12,871 nt of DNA from Actinobacteria bacterium ADurb.Bin346 (GCA_002068775.1 MWAX01000162.1:1-12871); one strand, 5' to 3'; positions 1 to 7,763 are shown, counted from the first letter of the stretch. Translations and numbers: made by a program. Notes: generated from the letters alone by a model not told the origin.

Positions 1-1
1 C

Positions 2-1036
2 CATAAAATGATAACCGCATATGTTATGGGCAAGATTGAGGAAGAACAGAAAAATACAGATTTAAACTGGATATCAATAATAGAATATGGACTTTTTGAA
101 TTTCTTCAGAGGATAATTCTGACAGATTTAAAACCACCATTATTTTATGAAATCAGGCAGGACAGGGAAAAATACAGCAGGCTGAATCAGTGGGTTTATG
201 AAAGGATATACCCGGACATTGAGGGCCTGGGCAGTGATTTTTGTGAAAATTTCAGGAAATATATAACCGGCAGTTCAAACATGAATGACAAGTGTCCTGA
301 TGTAAACAGAGCCATACTCGGAGCAGCACATTTTTATGTAACAAAATGGGAATTCAGGCTTATCGAGCGTTTTAATCCGGACGGTTACCAGGTTGAAGAA
401 ATAAAGAATAATATAAATAGCGAGCAGGAAAAGTATACCTGTGTGCAGGGTGTAAAAAAATTTTTTGAAAACCCCGACCTGATGGCATTTATAGACATAT
501 GCGGGCAGCTTCGTTTTCAGGTGCGGTGGAGCCATCTTTACAGGGTGCCAAAAACTTCTGTGCTCGGCCACATGCTTGTCGTGGCTATTTACTCATATCT
601 TTTTTCTTATATCTTAGGGTTTAATATCGAAAGAAAAATAAATAATTACTTTACCGGGCTATTCCATGATCTGCCGGAGGTTTTGACAAGGGATATAATA
701 AATCCTGTAAAGAAATCAGTGGAAGGACTGGATGAGCTTATAAAAGAATATGAAAAAAGCGAAATGGAAAAAAGGATATATAAGCTATTGCCGCAAAGTT
801 GGTATAATGACATCAGGATGTTTACAGAATCAGAATTTGAAGATACCGGTACAAGAGACGGGAAACTGGTTAAGGCAGCCGATGACCTGGCAGCATTTAT
901 AGAAGCCTATCTTTCAATAAAAAATGGGATCAAAAATGATAATCTTATAAGCGCAATGGAAAACCTCAGAAGAAAGTACAAAAACACCGGAATTTCAGGT
1001 CTTGATTTAAACAGCATTTATAAAGGGTTTTTATAA
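2..1036 (+). CDS. HD-domain phosphohydrolase (HD_3/HDDC2-like), 5' end outside the window
   Basis: Probable metal-dependent phosphohydrolase of the HD superfamily; the YfbR/HDDC2 relatives are nucleotidases, but the substrate here is unknown. Numbering from base 2 (344 residues visible), the metal-ligand pattern is complete: His190 in 'GHM', His222-Asp223 in 'FHDLPE', and Asp294/Asp295 in 'AADDLAAF'. The stretch 'LTRDIINPVK' after the HD pair is typical of this subgroup. The frame is open to the left edge ('HK' precedes the first Met at base 8). Relatives I recall continue upstream with a further N-terminal segment and have a non-initiating Met in the equivalent of 'MITAYVMGK', so I treat the gene as 5'-partial rather than starting at base 8. 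A 67-bp gap separates it from the DUF2779 gene on the same strand, so co-transcription is possible. The fold is secure; the substrate is not. Confidence 0.85.
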   Translation, partial: HKMITAYVMGKIEEEQKNTDLNWISIIEYGLFEFLQRIILTDLKPPLFYEIRQDREKYSRLNQWVYERIYPDIEGLGSDFCENFRKYITGSSNMNDKCPDVNRAILGAAHFYVTKWEFRLIERFNPDGYQVEEIKNNINSEQEKYTCVQGVKKFFENPDLMAFIDICGQLRFQVRWSHLYRVPKTSVLGHMLVVAIYSYLFSYILGFNIERKINNYFTGLFHDLPEVLTRDIINPVKKSVEGLDELIKEYEKSEMEKRIYKLLPQSWYNDIRMFTESEFEDTGTRDGKLVKAADDLAAFIEAYLSIKNGIKNDNLISAMENLRRKYKNTGISGLDLNSIYKGFL

Positions 1037-1048
1037 CACCTGTAATAC

Positions 1049-1099
1049 GGTGAATTATTAATTCCGGTGGGTTATTAATTCCAGCGCATTATTAATATT
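1049..1099. repeat. Three tandem copies of a 17-bp unit
   Basis: Three end-to-end 17-bp units lie at 1049-1065, 1066-1082 and 1083-1099. Units 1 and 2 differ at two bases (GGTGRRTTATTAATTCC). Unit 3 has diverged more but keeps the ATTATTAAT core. They fill nearly all of the gap between the HD gene and the DUF2779 gene and touch the latter's start. They could be regulatory operators or simple slippage duplications; the sequence alone does not decide. Confidence 0.75.
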
Positions 1100-1103
1100 G
1101 CTC

Positions 1104-2714
1104 ATGACAGATAAAAAGCTAATCAGCAAATCATCCTACCTGATATACAGGCAGTGCCCGAAATATTTCTGGTATTACATAAATGACAGAAAAAATATTC
1201 CTGAATTTGACCAGAGGGCTAAGTTCAACTTCAAAATAGGCCACATCATAGGCAATCTTGCAAAACTGCAATACCGTGAAGGGGTGGAAGCAAGCAGCGA
1301 AGGCAGCCTTGAGGATAATATTGAAAAAACAAAAGCGCTGCTTGAGTCGGGAAAACCGGTTTTTGAAGCAGGCTTTATGGCAGAGGCAGGCAGTAAAATA
1401 AAGCATGCGCCTGTCAGAATTTATGCCAGGGCGGACATCCTGTTGCCTGTTGATGGAGGCAGGCAGTGGGACATTATCGAGGTTAAAAGCTCTGCAGGTG
1501 TAAAAGCCGTAAACATTACTGATGTCGCATTTCAGAAATATTGTTACAGGGAAGCCGGGCTGAATATCAGAAACTGTTTTGTGATGCATATAAACAGCAA
1601 TTATATTTTAAATGGCGGCATTGACCCTTTTGGCATTTTCCGGATGACAGAGATAACAGAGGAAGCCGGTAAAATAATTCCTCATATAAAAAATGATATC
1701 AGGAAGATGGCTGAAATCATGGAAAAAAATGAACCACCCGTGACAGAGGTCGGCAAATTCTGCGGCAGCCCTTTTGACTGTCCCCTTAAAACAGTATGCT
1801 GGGAAAATATAAGAGAAACAAGTATTTTTTATCTTAATTCTCTTAACAGAAAAACTGCCAAACGAATAGTTGAGCGCGGATTCAGGCATATGCATGAAAT
1901 ACCTGAAGATTTTCCAGGAATAAATTATAAACAGAAGATCCAGATAGATTGTGCAAAGAACTCCGAGTGCTGGGTGGACAAAACTGCAATAAGTAATTTT
2001 ATAAGCAATATTGAGTATCCTCTTTATTTTTTAGATTTTGAGACTTTTTCCTCTCCGGTGCCTTTAATTGAGGGGACAAGGCCCTATCAGGCAATACCTT
2101 TCCAGTTCTCACTTCATATTGCAGAGTCGCCCGACAGCATACCCGAGCACCATGCATTTCTTGCAGACGGCAAAGGCGATCCAAGGCCAGAACTCTCCAT
2201 TGCCTTGCGGAAAAAATTCGGATTTTCATCTGGCGATGACGGCCGGGCCTTTAAAGGAAGCCTGGTTGTTTACAATGAATCAGCCGAAAGGGCTATACTT
2301 CGCGACCTTGCCGCTTTTAACAGCAGAAACGGAGGATGGATTTTTAAGATATCAAGCAGGATCATTGACCTTTATGACCCGTTTAAAAATTTTTATTTTT
2401 ATAGTGTTTCTCAAAAAGGAAGTGCTTCAATAAAAAAGGTGCTGCCTGCACTTACAGATAAAAACTATTCTGAAATGGCAATAAAAAATGGAGACATTGC
2501 CGGTATAAATTTTTTATCCGGCTCAATGCTATGGAAAAACTTTATAACATTAAATAATCTGGACAATCTTAACGGCAGGCACAATATTGAAGAAGATTTG
2601 CAGGACCAGGCAGAAAAAGAAGAACTGTTGCGGTTTAACCTTGAACAATACTGCAAGCTCGACACCGAAGGTCTTTATCATATTCTGGAAAAACTGAAAA
2701 AACTTGCCATATAA
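1104..2714 (+). CDS. DUF2779 protein: Cas4-like PD-(D/E)XK/Fe-S module fused to a DEDD exonuclease-like module
   Basis: A 536-residue protein of unknown function, recognised as the DUF2779 family from the block 'YFLDFETFSSPVPLIEG'. The N-terminal half (about 1-240) resembles RecB/Cas4 nucleases: Asp111, Glu126 and Lys128 ('IIEVKSS') fit the PD-(D/E)XK active site. Cys18 with Cys220, Cys226 and Cys232 matches the one-plus-three cysteine layout that binds a 4Fe-4S cluster in Cas4 and AddB. The C-terminal half (about 305-536) looks like a DnaQ/DEDD 3'-5' exonuclease: Asp311-x-Glu313 (Exo I), 'VVYNESAE' near 389-396 (Exo II) and 'YCKLD' with Asp520 (Exo III). ATG at 1104 was chosen over an in-frame TTG at 1098, which sits inside the upstream repeat; neither has a clear ribosome site. 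The next gene starts 2 bp after the stop. Family call is strong; nuclease activity is inferred from motifs. Confidence 0.88.
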   Translation: MTDKKLISKSSYLIYRQCPKYFWYYINDRKNIPEFDQRAKFNFKIGHIIGNLAKLQYREGVEASSEGSLEDNIEKTKALLESGKPVFEAGFMAEAGSKIKHAPVRIYARADILLPVDGGRQWDIIEVKSSAGVKAVNITDVAFQKYCYREAGLNIRNCFVMHINSNYILNGGIDPFGIFRMTEITEEAGKIIPHIKNDIRKMAEIMEKNEPPVTEVGKFCGSPFDCPLKTVCWENIRETSIFYLNSLNRKTAKRIVERGFRHMHEIPEDFPGINYKQKIQIDCAKNSECWVDKTAISNFISNIEYPLYFLDFETFSSPVPLIEGTRPYQAIPFQFSLHIAESPDSIPEHHAFLADGKGDPRPELSIALRKKFGFSSGDDGRAFKGSLVVYNESAERAILRDLAAFNSRNGGWIFKISSRIIDLYDPFKNFYFYSVSQKGSASIKKVLPALTDKNYSEMAIKNGDIAGINFLSGSMLWKNFITLNNLDNLNGRHNIEEDLQDQAEKEELLRFNLEQYCKLDTEGLYHILEKLKKLAI

Positions 2715-2716
2715 AG

Positions 2717-2944
2717 ATGAAGAATAATATGATAAAAGATACTCTTTTGTTTGATAATTTTAATAAGGAATATCTTAAAAAAACCAGAATGTCTTACCTG
2801 GAGAAACTTAAAATACTTGAGGGCTTGTGGCAGGAAGCTGTTGCTCTTAAAGTTTTACCGGGTAAAAACAAGCTTGAAGGCATTGAATCAGATATAAGAA
2901 TTGCAGCAATTTTAAATTCAAAGCGGGAAAATAAAAATGTTTGA
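2717..2944 (+). CDS. Small helical protein, probable partner of an AbiEii/MNT-like nucleotidyltransferase
   Basis: A 75-residue predicted helical soluble protein without signal peptide or cysteines. The segment 'LEKLKILEGLWQEAVALKVL' followed by 'LEGIESDIRIAAILNS' resembles a small conserved family that, from memory, precedes nucleotidyltransferase genes of the AbiEii/MNT type. A role as the antitoxin-like or regulatory partner is therefore inferred, not shown. It starts 2 bp after the DUF2779 stop, suggesting translational coupling. Its stop overlaps the start of the next small frame by 8 bp, the usual arrangement of such pairs. A later ATG at 2789 ('MSYLEKLK') is an alternative start that agrees better with relatives I recall, but neither start has a convincing Shine-Dalgarno. 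Confidence 0.6.
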   Translation: MKNNMIKDTLLFDNFNKEYLKKTRMSYLEKLKILEGLWQEAVALKVLPGKNKLEGIESDIRIAAILNSKRENKNV

Positions 2945-3020
2945 GGATATTTTAAGCAGGATTGCACAATTATTGGATGAGATCATATACAGCTTGTACT
3001 GGTATTTATATAACTTATAG
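2937..3020 (+). pseudogene. Truncated 5' end of a nucleotidyltransferase (AbiEii/MNT-like) gene
   Basis: A 28-codon frame (27 residues) opens at ATG 2937, overlapping the previous gene by 8 bp. Its first residues, 'MFEDILSRIAQLLDE', look like the N-terminus of nucleotidyltransferases that normally go on to an 'IPYMIIGGQAVLLYG' block and a DxD catalytic pair. Here the similarity ends abruptly after about 15 residues, the rest is unlike the family, and a TAG follows at 3018-3020. I see no remainder of the enzyme before the ATPase gene at 3107. I infer a gene truncated by deletion or replacement. The call rests on recalled family patterns over a short stretch and on the gene order. Confidence 0.45.
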
Positions 3021-3021
3021 T
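2994..3021 (+). promoter_or_regulatory. Possible sigma-70-type promoter for the ATPase gene
   Basis: TTGTAC (2994-2999), a 16-bp spacer and TATAGT (3016-3021, five of six bases of TATAAT) lie about 85 bp before the ATPase ATG. The -35 box is poor and the DNA is AT-rich, so chance is a real alternative. Confidence 0.25.
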
Positions 3022-3057
3022 AAACATCTTTTAGCGAAAGAAACTACCTTTGGCTTT

Positions 3058-3088
3058 AATAAGTTTCCTTTACAAAAGGAAACTTATT
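3058..3088 (+). promoter_or_regulatory. Perfect 14-bp hairpin in front of the ATPase gene (terminator or attenuator)
   Basis: AATAAGTTTCCTTT (3058-3071) is exactly complementary to AAAGGAAACTTATT (3075-3088) around a 3-nt ACA loop. The 3' arm runs into a T/A-rich tract. It sits after the truncated nucleotidyltransferase frame and 18 nt before the ATPase ATG. It could end transcription of the upstream genes or act as an attenuator in the ATPase leader. The stem is AT-rich, so it would be weaker than a GC-rich terminator. Confidence 0.6.
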
Positions 3089-3106
3089 TTATATACTGTC
3101 CTTATT

Positions 3107-4405
3107 ATGAGGAAAGATATAATAAAAAAAATAATAACAGATTTTCACGAAAGGAAACTTCCTGAGCTGAAGCCAAGGCTGTTTTCTGTACCCCTTAACA
3201 CAAAAAAGATTGTAGTTTTAACCGGAGTCAGGAGAGGCGGAAAAACATATCATCTTTACAATCTTACCGCAAATCTTATAAAAAATAAAACTGACATTAA
3301 AAATATCCTCTATTTTAATTTTGAAGACGAAAGGATTGATAAGAATACTTTTATATTAAATGACATACTTGACGCTTATGCAGAATTATATTCCGGCATA
3401 AATTTCGGGAAATGTTATTTTTTGTTTGATGAAATACAGAATATAAACGGTTGGGAAAAATTCTTAAGAAGAGTACATGAGCAGGTATGCCCGAATGTAT
3501 ATGTAACAGGCTCAAATGCCACAATGCTAAGCAGAGAAATATCAACTTCCCTGAGGGGAAGAAGCATAAGTTATGAAATATATCCTTTAAGTTTTTCTGA
3601 GTATTTAAATTTTTTTGACATAAAAATCAACCTCAATTCAAGCAAATCTTTATCGCTGGTATCAAATGCATTTGAACAGTTCTTAAAATGGGGCGGTTTT
3701 CCCGAAACTATTAAACTTAATGAAGAAATTAAAATTAAGACATTCCAGGAATATTTTAATGTAATGTTATTTCGTGACATTATAGAAAGATACAATATCG
3801 CCCAGACAGCGATACTTAAGTACTTTTGCAAAAGAGTTGTAGCAGCCAGTGCAGGACAATTCAGTATTAATAAAATCTATAATGAAATAAAATCCCAGGG
3901 TTATAAAATAAGCAAAGATACTCTTTATGAGTTCCAGGGATATGTTGAAGCAATATATCTGGCTGTTTTTATACCCAAATATTTCGGATCTGCAGTTAAG
4001 CGGGAATTTTCAAAAAAGAAAGTATATACAATAGATACAGGTCTTGCATCTTCAATAGATCCGTTCTTTGCAAAAAATATTGGGGCAAAGCTTGAAAATA
4101 TGATACTTCTTGAGCTTATAAAATCTAAAAAAACAGTTTACTATCGTGCAAATAATTATGAATGCGATTTTTTAATTATTGAAAATGAAAGAATTTCTGA
4201 GGCATTACAAGTTTGTGCTGATATGAGCAATATGGAAACAACAAAAAGGGAAGTAAAGGGCCTTATACATGCTTGCAAAGAATATGGGTTAAACAGAGGC
4301 ATAATTATAAATTTATATGATGAAAAGAGTTATAAACTTGAAGATATTGAAATAATGGTTATGCCGGCATATAAATATATTCTTTTGCTGCAGTCAAAAA
4401 AATAG
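3107..4405 (+). CDS. AAA-family ATP-binding protein with DUF4143 C-terminal domain
   Basis: A 432-residue cytoplasmic ATPase of the AAA_14 plus DUF4143 family, common as scattered solitary genes in anaerobic bacteria and archaea; the cellular role is not established. Walker A is 'GVRRGGKT' (40-47), Walker B is 'CYFLFDEI' with Asp108-Glu109, and 'VTGSNA' at 133-138 fits sensor 1. A conserved Arg lies in 'SLRGRS' (about 150-152). The C-terminal part has 'YECDFLIIE' and 'ALQVCADM', the degenerate restriction-nuclease-like fold seen in this family, with the usual acidic/Lys catalytic set not complete. ATG 3107 was chosen because an upstream in-frame TTG at 3050 would place the 14-bp hairpin inside the coding region; the ATG lacks a clear ribosome site. 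It follows the truncated nucleotidyltransferase frame, so it may have replaced that gene. Family assignment is firm. Confidence 0.88.
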   Translation: MRKDIIKKIITDFHERKLPELKPRLFSVPLNTKKIVVLTGVRRGGKTYHLYNLTANLIKNKTDIKNILYFNFEDERIDKNTFILNDILDAYAELYSGINFGKCYFLFDEIQNINGWEKFLRRVHEQVCPNVYVTGSNATMLSREISTSLRGRSISYEIYPLSFSEYLNFFDIKINLNSSKSLSLVSNAFEQFLKWGGFPETIKLNEEIKIKTFQEYFNVMLFRDIIERYNIAQTAILKYFCKRVVAASAGQFSINKIYNEIKSQGYKISKDTLYEFQGYVEAIYLAVFIPKYFGSAVKREFSKKKVYTIDTGLASSIDPFFAKNIGAKLENMILLELIKSKKTVYYRANNYECDFLIIENERISEALQVCADMSNMETTKREVKGLIHACKEYGLNRGIIINLYDEKSYKLEDIEIMVMPAYKYILLLQSKK

Positions 4406-4436
4406 AAGGTTTATCCTAAGTATGCAGCCGGTACTG

Positions 4437-4469
4437 GTATTTGTAAAGCTTGCTTTCGGATACTTTTTT
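4437..4469 (+). terminator. Weak candidate terminator after the ATPase gene
   Basis: GTAT and AAAGC pair with GCTTT and ATAC across an internal loop, followed directly by six T residues (4464-4469). The stem is short and interrupted and the inner loop is only two bases, so this is tentative. It lies about 30 bp past the ATPase stop, where a terminator would be expected. Confidence 0.3.
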
Positions 4470-4668
4470 AGATGACGCAACAGGGCTTGCAGTAGATTCC
4501 TGTCTATATCATAAAACCTGTTTAATATATTTAACAATTAAGTTTCAAAGTAGACTATTTTTTTAAGGAATTCCGCTTTAATCGAAAATGCATTTAGAAT
4601 ATTTAAGGATTTTATGTTATATTATTTTTTTATTTAGAAACCCTTAAATTATATGCCTGGAGGAACAA

Positions 4669-5106
4669 ATGGCAAAGCAATGTGTTGAATGCGGAAAAGA
4701 GATAAAGGAAGAAACAGATTCTCCCTATTGTGCAAAATGCGATGAGATGCTTGATAAGAAGTTCGAATCCATAGAAGACAATATAATGATTTATAAAGAA
4801 CTTATGGGTAATGAGATAACAATCCTTAACAAGTTCGAAAAAGAAGATATAGTAGAGCTATATGTGAGGGTTCATGATAAATTTAAAGAAGAAGGGGCTT
4901 TTACTGAAGAACAGGCAAAAGTGTTAAACCAGATGATCAGCTCATTTGGACTTACCGGCTCAGATGTTGGAAAAGAAAGGATTGTGGAGTACAAAGAGGG
5001 CGCTCATGTTAAGAAGATAGACAAGGATAAATGCCCTGACTGCGGAAAAAACATAAAAGAAGACTTCAATCTCTGTCCGTATTGCGGTTACAGGTTGAAA
5101 CTGTAG
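4669..5106 (+). CDS. Double zinc-ribbon protein of unknown function
   Basis: A 145-residue soluble protein with a CxxC...CxxC zinc-binding set at each end. The N-terminal set is Cys5/Cys8 and Cys21/Cys24; the C-terminal set is Cys122/Cys125 and Cys136/Cys139 ('CPDCG' and 'CPYCG'). Between them lies a charged, probably helical stretch (30-115). No catalytic motif is visible; such proteins often bind nucleic acid or partner proteins, but that is not shown here. The start is well supported by GGAGG at 4659-4663, 5 nt before the ATG. It probably heads a transcription unit with the propeller lipoprotein, whose ATG lies 41 bp after this stop. An AT-rich stretch (TATATT near 4618) upstream may hold its promoter, but no good -35 was found. 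Confidence 0.8.
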   Translation: MAKQCVECGKEIKEETDSPYCAKCDEMLDKKFESIEDNIMIYKELMGNEITILNKFEKEDIVELYVRVHDKFKEEGAFTEEQAKVLNQMISSFGLTGSDVGKERIVEYKEGAHVKKIDKDKCPDCGKNIKEDFNLCPYCGYRLKL

Positions 5107-5147
5107 CTTTAAGGAAGTATTTTACTTTCGGATATTATTTTAAATCC

Positions 5148-7763
5148 ATGTTAAAAAAAATATTATTAGCAGGTGCCAGCCTTACTGTTGCCATTATAAT
5201 AACAATTTCACTGGTTTCCTGCTGTTTTTCAATTGACTTTGACGCTTTTAAAACCACCACGGACGCAGAAAACCGGGAAGACAGCATTGCGCAGGACACC
5301 GAAACTGAAACTGCTGAAACCACGGCAGACGAGTCGACTCCGCTTGAAAAACCAGAGCTATATTTAATTTCAAAATTAAAAGTCCCGGGGCAGGCGATAG
5401 ATGTAAAGTCCCGGGGCGGGTTTGCATATCTTACTAATGACCTTGGCATCTTATTTGTCGTTGATGTAAAAGACAAAGAAAACCCTAAAATCATCGGCAA
5501 GTGCAGTGGGATAAATGCTGCAAATATTGTAATAATACAGGGTGATTACGCATATACATCATACACAGACTGGCAGAGACCAAAGGATGAAGCAGATGAT
5601 TCTGAAGGAACAGAAGTATATTCTGTGTGCGGTTTTAAGATAATAGATATCAGAGACAAGAAAAACCCAATTGTTGTGGGAGATTATATATCAGGGTCAA
5701 CAGGAAAAAAATCTGTGCAGGGCCTGGCAATACAGGACGATTATGCATTTCTTAATTCAACCAGGCTATTTGACGATTATGCAGAATATTCAGAAAGTGC
5801 ACTTGAGATTATAGATCTGAGCAATAAATCAAATCCGGTTCTTAAGGGCCAGTGCAGCATAGAGGGTCAGCCAAACGGGCTCTTTGTGTCTGGAAATTAT
5901 GCATACCTTAATAATACATATTATGATTACAAAAAAGGGGATTATACGGGAAAAAGCAAATTTTTTACTGTTGACATAACAGATAAATCAAAACCTTACA
6001 TTGCCGGTTTTTGTGAGGTTCCCGGAAATTCATGGTCAGTTTTTGTAGAAGGCAAGAGCGCTTTTCTTTCGAGCAGCAAGTACGATAAGGAAAACCAGGT
6101 TTATAATGAAAGCATGCTGCAGGCAATTGATATTTCAGACCCGCAAAAACCAAGAACTGCAGGAAACTGCAGCATTGCAGGAGGCGCATGGGAGATCGAT
6201 ATAAAAGACGATTTTCTTTTTGTTTCAAAAAACGAAGGGGGAATTGCTGTTGTAGACATCAGCGATGTTTTAAAGCCCTCAGTATTGACAATATTAAATA
6301 CAGGCGGTAATTCATACGATATTGCTATTGCCGGTGATTATGGATATATAGCAGACGGGTTTCAGGGACTTGCAATCATAGGTTTGCAGAAAAAAGAACC
6401 TGGCGAGGGGCTGATAGTTGAAGACACTGCTGAAAATGCTAATAAAGCTCCTGTTGCTGAGCTTGAGGTATTTGGGGATAAAACAGAAGGCGGTTTTTTT
6501 ATAAGCGACAACCCTGTTTTTTTTTCAGCAATTGATTCATATGACCCGGAAGGGGAAAAACTCACATACTCGTGGGAAATAGACGGGATAAAGCTGGTGG
6601 AAAAAGCTGCAAAAGAAAGCTTTTCAACCGGATTTACAAATATGCCAGAAAAGCAGTTTGCAATTTCCGAAAAAGGCGAGGAGCTGGCTGTAAACTTTAA
6701 AGAGCCGGGAAAATACATAGTTAAGGTGCTGGTGTATGACGGGAGCAATACAGCATATGATGAAGCCATCATAGAAGTAAGGGATGAGCTTATGACAATT
6801 GAGCCATTAAAGGAGCATAATTTTGACGTAAAAATAGAATGCGTGCTTACCAACAATAGCGGAGTCACCCTGAAGGAATTAAAATGTTATCTGCGGACTC
6901 CTGTTACGTTTTCACCATGGCAGACCATAAACAGCATAACTGCCAGTGTGCCTGACACAGACCAGCTTTTTGATGATTCATGGAATATGTTAACTTATCT
7001 TGAATTTAATAAATCCCTGAAAGTGGAAAGCGGCAGGAAAGTATCTGCAAGCATTGTAAGCAATGTTTCAATGTATGAGTATGATATAAAAAAAATATCC
7101 ACTGAAAACCTTGAATATGAGCCTGACGATGAAGACCTCAAGCTATATACAGGTGAAGACCTTTTTATAGACATATCCAGTCCGGTTATACAGGCGGCTG
7201 CAAAAAAAGCTGCAGGAGATGAAATCGACCAGGTAATCAAAGCAAAGAAAATATATGCTTATGTGGCTTCAAGGCTTCATTATGACTGGGAAAGGGCAGC
7301 AGACCGCAACTATAAATTTATGGATGCATCAGAGATACTGAAAGCAGGAAAAGGCGTCTGCGCTGATTATGCCATTTTATACACCGCTCTTTTAAGAGCA
7401 AACGGCATCCCGTCAAGAGTGGTTGGCGGAATACCCGTTACTCTTATACTTGGCAAAAAAAGTAAGACTCTGGATATTGGTCATGCATGGGTTGAAGTAA
7501 AACTACCCGGTTATGGCTGGATCCCTGTGGACATTACGCAGGAACAGGGGTTTATGAAGACAGATTATTTTTTGAATCTTGCTACAGAAAAGGGAACAAG
7601 TTTTTTGTATGAAAGCCAGACAATGGACTGGACAAGCTACTATTATGATGGCTTTAAATATAAATGGGACGGCAGTAAGGCACCGGACAGCAGTAAAATC
7701 ATGCAAAAACTTTATTACAGCATAATAAACCTGGACCTGACAGACCTTGCAGTATACAAATGA
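5148..7763 (+). CDS. Lipoprotein with seven-bladed LVIVD propeller, PKD-like and transglutaminase-like domains
   Basis: A large predicted surface lipoprotein (871 residues). The signal peptide has Lys3-Lys4, a hydrophobic core and a lipobox 'LVSC' with Cys25. An acidic Thr/Glu-rich linker (about 33-62) follows. Residues about 65-425 hold seven LVIVD-type repeats ('IIDIRDKKNP', 'AIDISDPQKP' and similar), matching a seven-bladed beta-propeller. A PKD-like domain ('YDPEGEKLTYSWEIDG') spans about 435-550, then a beta-rich segment to about 690. The C-terminal transglutaminase-like domain has an intact triad: Cys738 in 'GKGVCADYA', His779 in 'GHAWVEV' and Asp795 in 'PVDIT'. It could be a protease, peptide ligase or cross-linker; the substrate is unknown. 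ATG 5148 is preferred because it opens the signal peptide; the upstream in-frame TTG at 5082 lies inside the preceding gene. The ribosome site is weak, suggesting coupling to the zinc-ribbon gene. Confidence 0.88.
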   Translation: MLKKILLAGASLTVAIIITISLVSCCFSIDFDAFKTTTDAENREDSIAQDTETETAETTADESTPLEKPELYLISKLKVPGQAIDVKSRGGFAYLTNDLGILFVVDVKDKENPKIIGKCSGINAANIVIIQGDYAYTSYTDWQRPKDEADDSEGTEVYSVCGFKIIDIRDKKNPIVVGDYISGSTGKKSVQGLAIQDDYAFLNSTRLFDDYAEYSESALEIIDLSNKSNPVLKGQCSIEGQPNGLFVSGNYAYLNNTYYDYKKGDYTGKSKFFTVDITDKSKPYIAGFCEVPGNSWSVFVEGKSAFLSSSKYDKENQVYNESMLQAIDISDPQKPRTAGNCSIAGGAWEIDIKDDFLFVSKNEGGIAVVDISDVLKPSVLTILNTGGNSYDIAIAGDYGYIADGFQGLAIIGLQKKEPGEGLIVEDTAENANKAPVAELEVFGDKTEGGFFISDNPVFFSAIDSYDPEGEKLTYSWEIDGIKLVEKAAKESFSTGFTNMPEKQFAISEKGEELAVNFKEPGKYIVKVLVYDGSNTAYDEAIIEVRDELMTIEPLKEHNFDVKIECVLTNNSGVTLKELKCYLRTPVTFSPWQTINSITASVPDTDQLFDDSWNMLTYLEFNKSLKVESGRKVSASIVSNVSMYEYDIKKISTENLEYEPDDEDLKLYTGEDLFIDISSPVIQAAAKKAAGDEIDQVIKAKKIYAYVASRLHYDWERAADRNYKFMDASEILKAGKGVCADYAILYTALLRANGIPSRVVGGIPVTLILGKKSKTLDIGHAWVEVKLPGYGWIPVDITQEQGFMKTDYFLNLATEKGTSFLYESQTMDWTSYYYDGFKYKWDGSKAPDSSKIMQKLYYSIINLDLTDLAVYK

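Noticed and set aside
1049..1099. The 17-bp repeats as a CRISPR array
   Set aside because: Units are directly joined with no spacers and are too short.
3050..3106. N-terminal extension of the ATPase from TTG 3050
   Set aside because: It would translate through the perfect hairpin and adds residues unlike the family; ATG 3107 fits better.
4470..4564. A short open stretch after the ATPase ('DDATGLAVDSCLYHK') as a possible gene remnant
   Set aside because: No start, no ribosome site and no family recognised.
6362..6868. Long - strand frame inside the propeller lipoprotein gene
   Set aside because: Ser/Thr/Pro-rich mirror of the real coding strand; no ribosome site or recognisable domain.
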